NCBI GenBank assembly: GCA_023253615.1
Contig: JALRFZ010000073.1
Span: 1-6,288, forward strand
Direction: 5' to 3'
Source of the DNA: Verrucomicrobiales bacterium
GTDB lineage: Bacteria; Verrucomicrobiota; Verrucomicrobiia; Verrucomicrobiales; DEV007
Length of the DNA: 6,288 nucleotides
Part shown: one piece after another, positions 1-6,288 of the stretch
Position numbering within the stretch: the stretch's first letter is position 1
How the letters are laid out: each line of letters opens with the position of its first letter
Position numbers and translations under genes: made by a program
Notes under the pieces: model-generated
What the model was told of the DNA's origin: nothing
The model's input: only the letters and a program-made list of their open reading frames with translations
Database searches by the model: none

Positions 1-1
1 G

Positions 2-49
2 GTCGGCGGATTGACGGTGGATGATGTGAAGAAACAGCTCGGGGAATAA
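2..49 (+). CDS. C-terminal tail of an unrecognised gene (partial)
   Basis: The window opens inside an open frame that gives 15 codons ending VDDVKKQLGE and then TAA at 47-49. The hydrophilic, helix-prone ending looks like a genuine protein C-terminus, and a structured repeat begins 20 bases after the stop, as is common after a gene end. The gene would run toward the hydrolase on the opposite strand, making the 50-167 gap a convergent one. Fifteen codons are too few to assign a family, and an open stretch this short could occur by chance. Sequence left of the window would settle it. Confidence 0.45.
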   Translation, partial: VGGLTVDDVKKQLGE

Positions 50-69
50 GCGGCGTTATGCTGGTTGCC

Positions 70-135
70 TCCTGGGAGCGCTGGCTTCCAGCCGGCGGCA
101 CGATAAACGCCGGCAGGATGCCGGCGCTCCCAGGA
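70..135. repeat. Compound (nested) inverted repeat, likely dispersed REP-like element
   Basis: Two 28-base arms (70-97 and 108-135) form an inverted repeat with 25 of 28 positions matching, separated by a 10-base loop (98-107). Each arm is also a small palindrome: 80-96 folds as a 7-bp stem with a 3-base loop, and 109-125 folds as GCCGGCA-GGA-TGCCGGC. The DNA or RNA could therefore form one long hairpin or two side-by-side hairpins. The three differences between the arms all keep the local stems paired (one T-A/A-T swap and one T-G wobble in place of C-G). It lies in the gap between two apparent gene ends. From memory, GC-rich palindromes containing GGGAGCGCCGGC recur in Verrucomicrobia genomes, but that was not tested here. 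It could act as a bidirectional terminator, although no U-tract follows either side. Confidence 0.8.
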
Positions 136-167
136 CGTCGAAGGTGCTGGAGGTGGGGTAAAAGTTC

Positions 168-1847
168 TTATTCCCGCACCGGCCGGTCGAGCGACTTCGT
201 CAAAGTCAACGGCAGCGGCAAGGGCCCCTGCTTCCATGCTCCGGCGAGCTTGGCGTCGGGGGCGCTCTTCGCGGCGAAGGTGGCGCCGATGGAGGTGATC
301 CCGAGTTTCAACTGCCCGTCGGCATAAGAGAGACTCGTCACCGGAAAAGGCTCGGGCGTCTGGTCGGGGCTGTAAAGCCGCGCGTCGCCCGTCTTGCCGA
401 TGGACTCGATCTCGAGAATCACGAAGAGACCGGACTTTCCTCCCAGATAGCCCGACCACCAGCCGGCCAATTCCGAAACATCACCCGTGATCCGTTTCGC
501 GAGCGCTTCCTCGAGCGACGGTGGAAGCACCTTCGTCCGCACCAGCGTCAGAGGCAATTCGCCTCCTTGCTTCCAGACACCGACGAGCGAATCACCCTCG
601 ACCTTCGCCTCGAAGCTGCCGCCGATCCCGCCGAAGACGGCGCGCAGGGTCCCGTTATCGAGGATGGCCTTGTCGGCGGGCACGCCGGCACCACCCTGAT
701 CGAGACTGTGAAGGACGACGCGTCCGCTCTCCGAGATGCGGAAGACCTGGCGCAGTTTCACCTTCCCCGCATTGAGGGTCCCCTCCCAAGATCCGGAGAG
801 ACTGGTGAAATCGCCGACACTTTCCGAACTCGCGACAGGACCGGTGCCGTTCATGAGGCGGACCGTGGCGGTTTTGTCAGGGTGGGAAACCCGTAGTTCG
901 CTGCGAAATCCGCCGGTGCCGCCATCGTGACTGAGCCCCGCCTCACCGACGAGCCAGCAGAGTCCGACCCCGTTCCGCTGCGGTTTGGCGGCGAGGTCCA
1001 TCGCGGCGCGGAGCTCCGGCGGAGTTTTCTCCGACCAGTGGCCTTCGGCGAAGAGGGCGAGATCGCGCGCCGTCGAAACGATCGCCCCGGCTCCGGCGAG
1101 GGCGTCGAGGTGCCAGTGTGGCACCTCCTTGCCGCCGCTGTGTCCCGTCGCATATCGCGCGGCCCGATCCGCCGGGAGATCCTCCGGTCGCCGCATGACG
1201 AAGCTGTCCTTCATCCCCATCGGTGCGAAGATCGTCTCCCGCGCGAGGGTTTCGTAGGGCTTGCCCGAGATCCGCTCGAGGAGATGTCCTAACAAACCCA
1301 CCCCGAGATTCGAATAGCTCATCTTTCCGAGACTCTCGAAGTCGCCTTTCTGGAAGCCCTTCAAGTAGGCATACAGTTTCTCCGTCGAGTATTGGGCGTA
1401 GGGATCGAGCGGATTGGCTCCCTCGTCGAGATTGCCGGGCAGCCGCGGCAGGCCCGAGGTGTGGGTCGCGAGATCGAGGAGGGTCACCTCGCGCAGGACC
1501 GAGTCGGCCGACAGGAGATCGGCTGGGAGGTATTTGGCGATCGAATCTTCCAGCGTCGCGTCACCCCTTCGCACGGCATCGGCGAGGAGAATGCCGGTGA
1601 AGACTTTTGTGATCGACCCGATCTCGAAGAGGGTGTCGGCATCGACCGCGGCACCGTCCGCGCGGAGCCGTCCGGCCGCACCGAAGGTCGTCGCTCCGTC
1701 GGCCACCACCGCGATCGTGATGCCCTCGGCTTCGGTCTGGAAGTCGCGGTGGTGCGCCGTCGCGTCGGCGGCGGGGTCGGCCTTGGCAATCGTGAAGGCG
1801 CTCATGGACAAAAGAAGCAAGGCGAACCGTTTCATGTGGACCATCAT
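168..1847 (-). CDS. Secreted serine hydrolase, class C beta-lactamase/S12 family, with tandem C-terminal beta domains
   Basis: The 559-residue product starts with a Sec signal peptide: KR, then the hydrophobic FALLLLSMSAF, with likely cleavage after AKA near residue 23. The catalytic domain (about 35-345) has the three marks of the penicillin-binding/class C fold: S78-I-T-K81 (nucleophile and general base), Y178-S-N180, and H307-D-G309 in place of KTG. The enzyme should form a serine acyl-enzyme in the periplasm or on the surface. The substrate (peptide, ester or beta-lactam) cannot be read from the sequence, so resistance should not be assumed. After it come two related beta-rich repeats (about 350-438 and 460-551), each with G-x-W-x-G near the start and WKQG followed by LPLTL near the end. 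They make the protein much longer than a plain class C enzyme of about 380 residues. The start is uncertain. ATG 1847 and 1844 have GGAGG upstream, 12 or more bases away, ATG 1835 begins the neatest signal peptide (MKRF), and TTG 1871 is also in frame. The AraC gene lies 65 bases upstream on the same strand. Confidence 0.93.
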   Translation of the reverse strand: MMVHMKRFALLLLSMSAFTIAKADPAADATAHHRDFQTEAEGITIAVVADGATTFGAAGRLRADGAAVDADTLFEIGSITKVFTGILLADAVRRGDATLEDSIAKYLPADLLSADSVLREVTLLDLATHTSGLPRLPGNLDEGANPLDPYAQYSTEKLYAYLKGFQKGDFESLGKMSYSNLGVGLLGHLLERISGKPYETLARETIFAPMGMKDSFVMRRPEDLPADRAARYATGHSGGKEVPHWHLDALAGAGAIVSTARDLALFAEGHWSEKTPPELRAAMDLAAKPQRNGVGLCWLVGEAGLSHDGGTGGFRSELRVSHPDKTATVRLMNGTGPVASSESVGDFTSLSGSWEGTLNAGKVKLRQVFRISESGRVVLHSLDQGGAGVPADKAILDNGTLRAVFGGIGGSFEAKVEGDSLVGVWKQGGELPLTLVRTKVLPPSLEEALAKRITGDVSELAGWWSGYLGGKSGLFVILEIESIGKTGDARLYSPDQTPEPFPVTSLSYADGQLKLGITSIGATFAAKSAPDAKLAGAWKQGPLPLPLTLTKSLDRPVRE

Positions 1848-1863
1848 GAGGGTTCGCACCCTC
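1848..1863 (-). promoter_or_regulatory. GNRA-capped hairpin abutting the hydrolase start
   Basis: Read on the minus strand, the bases GAGGGT-GCGA-ACCCTC form a perfect 6-bp stem closed by a GCGA tetraloop, a GNRA-type loop that is stable in RNA. The 3' arm ends immediately before the ATG at 1847. The 5' arm contains most of the only Shine-Dalgarno-like sequence nearby (GGGGAGG, 1866-1860). If the mRNA folds this way the ribosome site would be hidden, or, if translation starts at ATG 1835, the hairpin would sit 12 bases upstream of the start. The fold is seen in the sequence; a regulatory role is inference. Confidence 0.4.
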
Positions 1864-1912
1864 CCCGGCAAGCCCGCGTTTGAGACCTGACACCTTCACG
1901 GTTCGTCCGCGC

Positions 1913-2695
1913 TCACGCGAGGATCCCGGGCAAGGCGCGTCCCGGTTCCTTCCTGAATTCGGCCTGGTGCGCCTTGCGATCCTTGAGCGGGGTCGTCCCG
2001 ACAAAGCGTTTGAAGCGTTTCACGAAAACACTCGGATCGTAGTAGCCGCAATCGTTGGCGATTCCCGCGATGCTCCGGTTGCCGTGGCGGACGGCGTCGA
2101 GGGCGTGGAAGAGGCGCACCTGTTCGAGGAACTGCCCGGGGCTTTGCCGGAGGCGCTCTTTGAAAAGGCGCAGGAAGTGCCGCTCGGAATAGCCGCACAT
2201 TTTCGCCAGGGCCGCCACCGTGACTGGCTCGGCGTATCGCTTCGTCAGTTGCTCGACTGCGGGAAGGAGCCGGTTCAGCTCATCATCCCCGCCCGCGACA
2301 TTCTCGTAGGGTTCGTTGATCGTGATGAGCCCGACGATGTGGCCCTGACGGTCCCGCAGCGGGTATTTGCTCGAGATGGCCCAGAGCGGAGTGTGCCGGA
2401 AGAAGATCGCCGCGTGGATTTCGTTGACGAGGGGTATCCCCTCGCGAAAGACGCGGAGGTCGTTTTCGCGGAAGTTCTGCGCGACGATTTTCGGAAAGAG
2501 GTCGAAGTCGGTTTTGCCCACCACCTCCTGCCCCGGGTCGAGGTGGACGGCCTCGCGCAGGCCGCGGCTCATGTAGACATAGCGGGAGTCGAGATCCTTG
2601 ATCATGAAGAGGGAACCCGGCATGCGTTCAAGCACGTCGAGCATGTCGCGCACGCTCCCGAGTTGTTCGAAGAAATCACTGCGGTCGGGCTCCAT
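1913..2695 (-). CDS. PAS domain-containing AraC family transcriptional regulator
   Basis: The 260-residue cytoplasmic protein has an N-terminal PAS domain (about 15-130) and a C-terminal AraC DNA-binding domain (about 145-240). The PAS part reads MPGSLFMIKDLDSRYVYMS and later PLRDRQGHIVGLITI, the usual opening and closing strands of a PAS_4-type sensor. The DNA-binding part has the two AraC helix-turn-helix units, LAKMCGYSERHFLRLFK (163-179) and IAGIANDCGYYDPSVFVKRF (209-228), then the typical G-T-T-P. The PAS domain presumably binds a small ligand or cofactor, but no diagnostic haem or flavin residue is evident. An upstream in-frame extension to 2815 would overlap the divergent gene and looks unstructured, so the ATG at 2695 is chosen. 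No Shine-Dalgarno sequence precedes it, and an extended -10 box lies six bases away, which suggests a leaderless message. The gene is divergent from the DUF1553 gene and lies upstream of the hydrolase on the same strand, so either could be a target. Confidence 0.93.
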   Translation of the reverse strand: MEPDRSDFFEQLGSVRDMLDVLERMPGSLFMIKDLDSRYVYMSRGLREAVHLDPGQEVVGKTDFDLFPKIVAQNFRENDLRVFREGIPLVNEIHAAIFFRHTPLWAISSKYPLRDRQGHIVGLITINEPYENVAGGDDELNRLLPAVEQLTKRYAEPVTVAALAKMCGYSERHFLRLFKERLRQSPGQFLEQVRLFHALDAVRHGNRSIAGIANDCGYYDPSVFVKRFKRFVGTTPLKDRKAHQAEFRKEPGRALPGILA

Positions 2696-2769
2696 GGCGG
2701 GATCATACCATTTTTTGTCGCTTTGGCCGCCTTGATGGAGGCGCGTATTCGCGGTTCCTTGGCAGCGCG
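2696..2769. promoter_or_regulatory. Divergent intergenic control region between the AraC-type and DUF1553 genes
   Basis: These 74 bases separate two start codons facing away from each other, so both promoters and any regulator operator should lie here or inside the flanking coding ends. The half near the regulator is AT-richer (an A/T run at 2710-2716). For the plus-strand gene only a weak promoter candidate is visible: TTGGCC (2723-2728), a 17-base gap, then TATTCG (2746-2751). No purine-rich Shine-Dalgarno sequence sits at the usual distance before the ATG at 2770; GGAGG at 2737-2741 is too far upstream. I find no clear direct or inverted repeat that would mark an AraC operator. Confidence 0.4.
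2702..2710 (-). promoter_or_regulatory. Extended -10 promoter of the AraC-type gene, probably leaderless
   Basis: On the minus strand the bases read TGG-TATGAT, an extended -10 element (TGn followed by a hexamer matching TATAAT at 5 of 6 positions). Six bases separate the hexamer from the A of the ATG at 2695, so transcription would be expected to start at or next to the start codon. No good -35 hexamer is seen 16-18 bases upstream, which is acceptable for an extended -10 promoter. The match is read directly; use as a promoter is inferred. Confidence 0.5.
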
Positions 2770-5700
2770 ATGAAACGTGCCACGCCCCTATTCCTCGCCC
2801 TCGCCTTTTCGACAACCGGCCCGTCTGCCGGAGCCGACGAGTTTTTCACCGACCAGGTCGAACCCTTGCTGAAGAAGCGTTGCTACGAATGCCATTCCCA
2901 CGAAGGTGAAATCGAGGGTGGGCTCGCCCTCGATTCCCGGGCCGGATGGGAACACGGGGGAGAAAGTGGTCCCGCGATCGTCCCGGGCAAACCGGAGTCG
3001 AGCCTCCTCATCCTCGCGATCAGCCATGCGCAGAAAGATCTGCGGATGCCGCCGAAGAAGATGCTGCCTCCCGCGGAAGTCCGGATCCTCACGGACTGGG
3101 TGCGTCAAGGGGCCTTGGATCCGCGGGGGAGCGAGGTGGAGTCGTCGCCGCTCGAAACCGACGACGCCTGGGAAGACGAATTCCGCAAACGCCTCGATTG
3201 GTGGAGCCTGAAACCGATGCGCGAGACCGCGCCTCCGGAGGTCGGCGAAGCCCGCTGGCAGCGCGAGCCGGTCGATCGCTTCGTTCGCGCCGCGCAAGAC
3301 AAAGCCGGACTGGCTCCCGCCTCCCCCGCCGGCCCCGAGGTCTTGCGAAGGAGGCTTTCTTTCGTCCTCACCGGTCTGCCGCCATCCGTGTTTCCCGAAA
3401 GCAACTCGCCCGAAGACTTCGTCGAAATCCTGTTGGCGAGCCCGCATTTCGGCGAGCGCTTCGCGCGCCACTGGATGGACGTGGTGCGCTACACCGACAC
3501 CTACGGCTACGAATGGGACAATCCCGCGAAGGGCTCGCACGAATACCGCGACTACCTCATCCGCGCCTTCAACGACGACCTCGGCTACGACATTCTCCTC
3601 CGCGAGCACCTCGCCGGCGACCTGCTGCCGGAGCCGCGGATCCATCCTGACACGCACACCAACGAAAGCCTCATCGGTCCGATGTTCTACCATCTCGGCG
3701 AGCACCGTCACGGGAGCAGCCTGATGTTCAACGGCATCCACCAGGAGATGGTGAACAACAAGATCGACGCCTTTTCCAAGGCCTTCCTCGCCACCACCGT
3801 CGCCTGCGCCCGGTGCCACGACCACAAGCTCGAGGCCGTCTCGCAGCGCGACTACTACGCCCTCGCCGCGATGTTCACGACACCTCGCTGGACTTCCCGG
3901 GTCGTCGATGCGCCGGGCAAAAACGACGATGCCATCGCGAAGCTGAAGACGCTCCGGGGCGAGATCCGCGGCGAAATGGCGGCCCGATGGTCGGGCACGG
4001 AGATGCTGCAGGCCGGGAAATTGAAGCAATGGGCGACGGAACACCGGGCCTCCCTCGAAAACGCGAAACCGCAGGAGATCGCTTATCCGCTCGCCCATCT
4101 CCTCCAGGATACGCTTTGGCTGAAGCCCGGGGATCTTCGCGCCACGGCGGAGGCCACCACGTTCTCGATTGAAAACGATCACTCCATTCTCGCCACGGGC
4201 ACGGCGCCGGAGAAGGACCGCTACGTCTTGAAATTCACGACGGACCCGGGCCCCGTGAGCCGGATGAGGCTCGAAGCGCTCACCCACGCTTCCTTGCCAG
4301 CCCAGGGTCCGGGCCGCACGAATCGCGGCAACTTCGTCCTCAATGGCCTGCGCATCGACGTGGCCCCTCGCCAGGCCGACGGAAGCCCCGGAGTCCCGAA
4401 ACCGGTCGCCCTCGCCTCCGTGCGGGCTAGCTATGCCCAGCCGGGCTATGAAATCGAATCGCTCTTGAAGCCGGGCGGTCGCGGCTGGGCCGTGGGGCTC
4501 GCGCCGCAGAGCATGGATCACACCGCCCATTTCACCTTCGCCGAGACGGTGGATCTGCCACACGGCGGCGAGTGGACGATCACGCTGGAGCAATCCTACG
4601 GCACCTCGCATCTGCTCGGCCGCTTCCGGGTTCAGCCGGGACGCACCATCGAAGTGAACCCGGAGTCCGACCCCGGCTCCCGATGGCAGGAGTTGTCCGT
4701 CGAGTGGAGCAAACAACGCGAGCAGGCCCGCAAGGCCAACGAGGTTTTCCAGAATGCCCCGCTCGAGAACTGGGTCTTCGAAGGCGACGGCTTCGCCCAT
4801 GGCAGGACGGATGACGCGACCCCGCTCATCGCCCTCGAAGGCGAAACCGTCTTCGCAGGTTTCCTGGCGGAGGGATGGCATACGCACGCCTTGAGTTCGA
4901 TGCTGCCCGGGAGTCTGCGCATGCCACCGCAGCACCTCGTGCCGGGCAAGCTGACAAGTCTGAAACTCGCCGGCGGCGGATTTGGCGGCCATCTCGTCGT
5001 GGACGACCACGCGTTCCAAAACGAGACCGTCGCCTTCTACACGAATCCGGAGCCCGGGTGGCGCTCGTTCGCCGATGCCGCCCTCATCAACGGCGCGCAG
5101 CAGGTCACCGTGGAGTTTTGCACCTCTTCGCTGAACCCGAACTTCCCGCCGCGCACCGGTTTGGCAGCGGGACTGCCCAACCACGATTTCGGCTACGACA
5201 AACGGAGCTGGATCAGCATCACCGGCATCGTCACTCATGACGCCGCCGGCACGCCGCAGGACGAACTCGCGGCTTTCTCCGGCCTTTACGAATCCGATCA
5301 AGGCAAGGATCCGTGGGAAAACGTCGCCACATGGTTCGGAGGCGCAGTGAACCGCTGGTGTGAAGGGCATCCGCATCCGGGCGACCGCGAAGTGCTGGGC
5401 TGGCTCCTCGCTCAGGGCCTCCTGCCCAACGGAATCGAACCCGGCTCGACGCTCGCCGGTCTCGTCGCCGACTACCGCCGCATCGAGGCCGGTATCGGTT
5501 TTCCCCGCACCGCGAACAGCATGGACGAACGGAAAGTCATGCCGGTGAAGTATCCCCTCAATGTCCGCGGCAACGTCGACGTCACCGGAGAGCTCGTCGC
5601 GCCCGCCTCCCTTCGGATGTTGCACGGAGAGCAGGTCGCGAACCGTCTCGCCCTCGCCGAATCGCTCCTCGATCCCGCGCATCCGCTCACCGCTCGCGTT

Positions 5701-6288
5701 TATGTGAACCGCGTCTGGCAATGGATCTTCGGCACGGGCCTGGTCGCCACTCCCGACGACTTCGGGAGACTCGGAGACGTTCCCTCCCATCCCGAATTGC
5801 TCGACTGGCTCGCCCGCGAGTTCGTGCGCGAAGGCTGGTCGACGAAACAACTCGTGCGTCGCCTCGTCCTGAGCGAGACCTTCCGCCAATCCGGCACGGT
5901 CGCGGAAGCGTCGAGGGAACGCGATCCCGAGAACCGCCTCCTCCATCACTATCCGACCCGCCGGCTCGAGGCCGAAGCGATCCGCGACTCCCTCCTCGCG
6001 GTCTCGGGACGCCTCGATCCGCGGCTCTACGGACGCCCCGTCCTCCCCTTTCGCATTGCCGAAGACGGCAAGAAACGGCTTTTTTCCGGTCCGCTCGACG
6101 GCGACGGACGGCGCTCGCTCTACCTGCAGATGTCGATCATGGATCCACCGAAGTTCCTCACCGGATTCAACCTGCCCGACCTGAAACTTCCCGCCGGGAA
6201 ACGCGATGTCACCAACGTCCCGGCCCAGGCGCTCGTGCTCCTGAACGATCCCTTCGTGCACGCCATGGCCGCGCATTGGTCCGCGAGG
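2770..6288 (+). CDS. Secreted PSCyt1-DUF1549-DUF1553 (PSD1) cytochrome c-like protein, 3' truncated by window
   Basis: The frame is open from ATG 2770 to the window edge: 1173 residues with no stop. A Sec signal peptide (MKRATPLFLALAF, cleavage near residue 20-22) sends it out of the cytoplasm. PSCyt1 (about 25-115) has the haem site C38-Y-E-C41-H42 and a possible axial M93 in RMPP. PSCyt2/DUF1549 (about 165-370) has LASPHFGERFARHWMDVVRY and a second haem-type motif, C346-A-R-C349-H350. A long central part (about 375-915) holds two beta-rich modules, one around RLEALTHASLPAQGPGR (500-516) and one at about 660-826 starting near W668. PSD1/DUF1553 (from about 933) has NRVWQWIFG (from 980), HPELLDWLA (from 1007) and RRLEAEAIRD (from 1064), and ends in NVPAQALVLLNDPF, a motif usually near the family's C-terminus, so perhaps only tens of residues are missing. 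The biochemical role is unknown; a c-type haem protein in redox work or polysaccharide metabolism is the usual guess. In PVC genomes a DUF1501 gene often follows. No convincing Shine-Dalgarno sequence precedes the ATG. Confidence 0.95.
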   Translation, partial: MKRATPLFLALAFSTTGPSAGADEFFTDQVEPLLKKRCYECHSHEGEIEGGLALDSRAGWEHGGESGPAIVPGKPESSLLILAISHAQKDLRMPPKKMLPPAEVRILTDWVRQGALDPRGSEVESSPLETDDAWEDEFRKRLDWWSLKPMRETAPPEVGEARWQREPVDRFVRAAQDKAGLAPASPAGPEVLRRRLSFVLTGLPPSVFPESNSPEDFVEILLASPHFGERFARHWMDVVRYTDTYGYEWDNPAKGSHEYRDYLIRAFNDDLGYDILLREHLAGDLLPEPRIHPDTHTNESLIGPMFYHLGEHRHGSSLMFNGIHQEMVNNKIDAFSKAFLATTVACARCHDHKLEAVSQRDYYALAAMFTTPRWTSRVVDAPGKNDDAIAKLKTLRGEIRGEMAARWSGTEMLQAGKLKQWATEHRASLENAKPQEIAYPLAHLLQDTLWLKPGDLRATAEATTFSIENDHSILATGTAPEKDRYVLKFTTDPGPVSRMRLEALTHASLPAQGPGRTNRGNFVLNGLRIDVAPRQADGSPGVPKPVALASVRASYAQPGYEIESLLKPGGRGWAVGLAPQSMDHTAHFTFAETVDLPHGGEWTITLEQSYGTSHLLGRFRVQPGRTIEVNPESDPGSRWQELSVEWSKQREQARKANEVFQNAPLENWVFEGDGFAHGRTDDATPLIALEGETVFAGFLAEGWHTHALSSMLPGSLRMPPQHLVPGKLTSLKLAGGGFGGHLVVDDHAFQNETVAFYTNPEPGWRSFADAALINGAQQVTVEFCTSSLNPNFPPRTGLAAGLPNHDFGYDKRSWISITGIVTHDAAGTPQDELAAFSGLYESDQGKDPWENVATWFGGAVNRWCEGHPHPGDREVLGWLLAQGLLPNGIEPGSTLAGLVADYRRIEAGIGFPRTANSMDERKVMPVKYPLNVRGNVDVTGELVAPASLRMLHGEQVANRLALAESLLDPAHPLTARVYVNRVWQWIFGTGLVATPDDFGRLGDVPSHPELLDWLAREFVREGWSTKQLVRRLVLSETFRQSGTVAEASRERDPENRLLHHYPTRRLEAEAIRDSLLAVSGRLDPRLYGRPVLPFRIAEDGKKRLFSGPLDGDGRRSLYLQMSIMDPPKFLTGFNLPDLKLPAGKRDVTNVPAQALVLLNDPFVHAMAAHWSAR

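Noticed and set aside
70..135. The palindrome as a classical intrinsic terminator
   Set aside because: The stem is strong enough, but no T-run follows it on either strand, so a rho-independent terminator is not supported even though the position after two gene ends would suit one.
58..327. An 89-codon plus-strand frame starting at ATG 58
   Set aside because: Its first part is a translation of the nested repeat, including AGRMPALPG, which looks like repeat-derived sequence. The rest lies antisense to the hydrolase 3' end.
1845..1866. A tRNA T-arm-like sequence on the plus strand (GGGTTCGCACCC)
   Set aside because: The loop does not fit the T-loop consensus beyond TTC, and no acceptor, D or anticodon stems can be drawn around it.
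1880..2773. A 297-codon plus-strand frame over the regulator
   Set aside because: It is the antisense shadow of the PAS-AraC gene. The minus-strand frame carries convincing PAS and helix-turn-helix motifs, while this one shows none.
2696..2815. A 40-residue N-terminal extension of the AraC-type regulator
   Set aside because: It would overlap the start of the divergent gene, it is low in hydrophobic structure, and the extended -10 box falls inside it right before the ATG at 2695.
2788..6276. A 1162-codon open frame on the minus strand opposite the DUF1553 gene
   Set aside because: It has no recognisable domain and its composition (rich in R, G, E and V) is what the reverse complement of a GC-rich coding gene gives. 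The plus-strand frame contains clear PSCyt1, DUF1549 and DUF1553 motifs over the same bases.

Overview
This GC-rich window most likely comes from a member of the PVC group, probably Verrucomicrobiota (Planctomycetota is the alternative). The main evidence is the long gene from 2770 to the right edge. It has the PSCyt1 - PSCyt2 (DUF1549) - PSD1 (DUF1553) architecture, a secreted cytochrome-c-like family expanded almost exclusively in those phyla. A PAS-AraC regulator and a GC-rich compound palindrome repeat fit the same assignment. Verrucomicrobiota over Planctomycetota is a judgement from general sequence flavour, not a demonstrated result.

Layout. Bases 2-49 (+) hold what looks like the last 15 codons of an unrecognised gene. 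Bases 50-167 are a tail-to-tail intergenic gap containing a 66-base nested inverted repeat (70-135). On the minus strand follows a secreted serine hydrolase of the class C beta-lactamase/S12 peptidase fold (168-1847) that ends in two tandem copies of a beta-rich domain. Upstream of it on the same strand lies a PAS-AraC transcription factor (1913-2695). The 74-base gap at 2696-2769 separates this regulator from the divergent PSCyt1/DUF1549/DUF1553 gene (2770 to beyond 6288, at least 1173 residues), which the window cuts off shortly before its natural C-terminus. There is no gene-free stretch longer than 300 bases.

How it may work together. The regulator and the large secreted cytochrome-like protein are divergent and share one short control region, so the regulator may control that gene. 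This is inference from layout. The hydrolase lies 65 bases downstream of the regulator gene and could be read from the same transcript; a perfect 6-bp GNRA-type hairpin lies directly before its candidate start codon. The regulator has an extended -10 box exactly six bases before its ATG, which suggests a leaderless mRNA. I see no complete undescribed system (no defence, mobile or CRISPR cassette). The most unusual items are the compound palindrome, whose two arms differ only by changes that preserve pairing, the leaderless regulator signal, and the repeat-bearing hydrolase.
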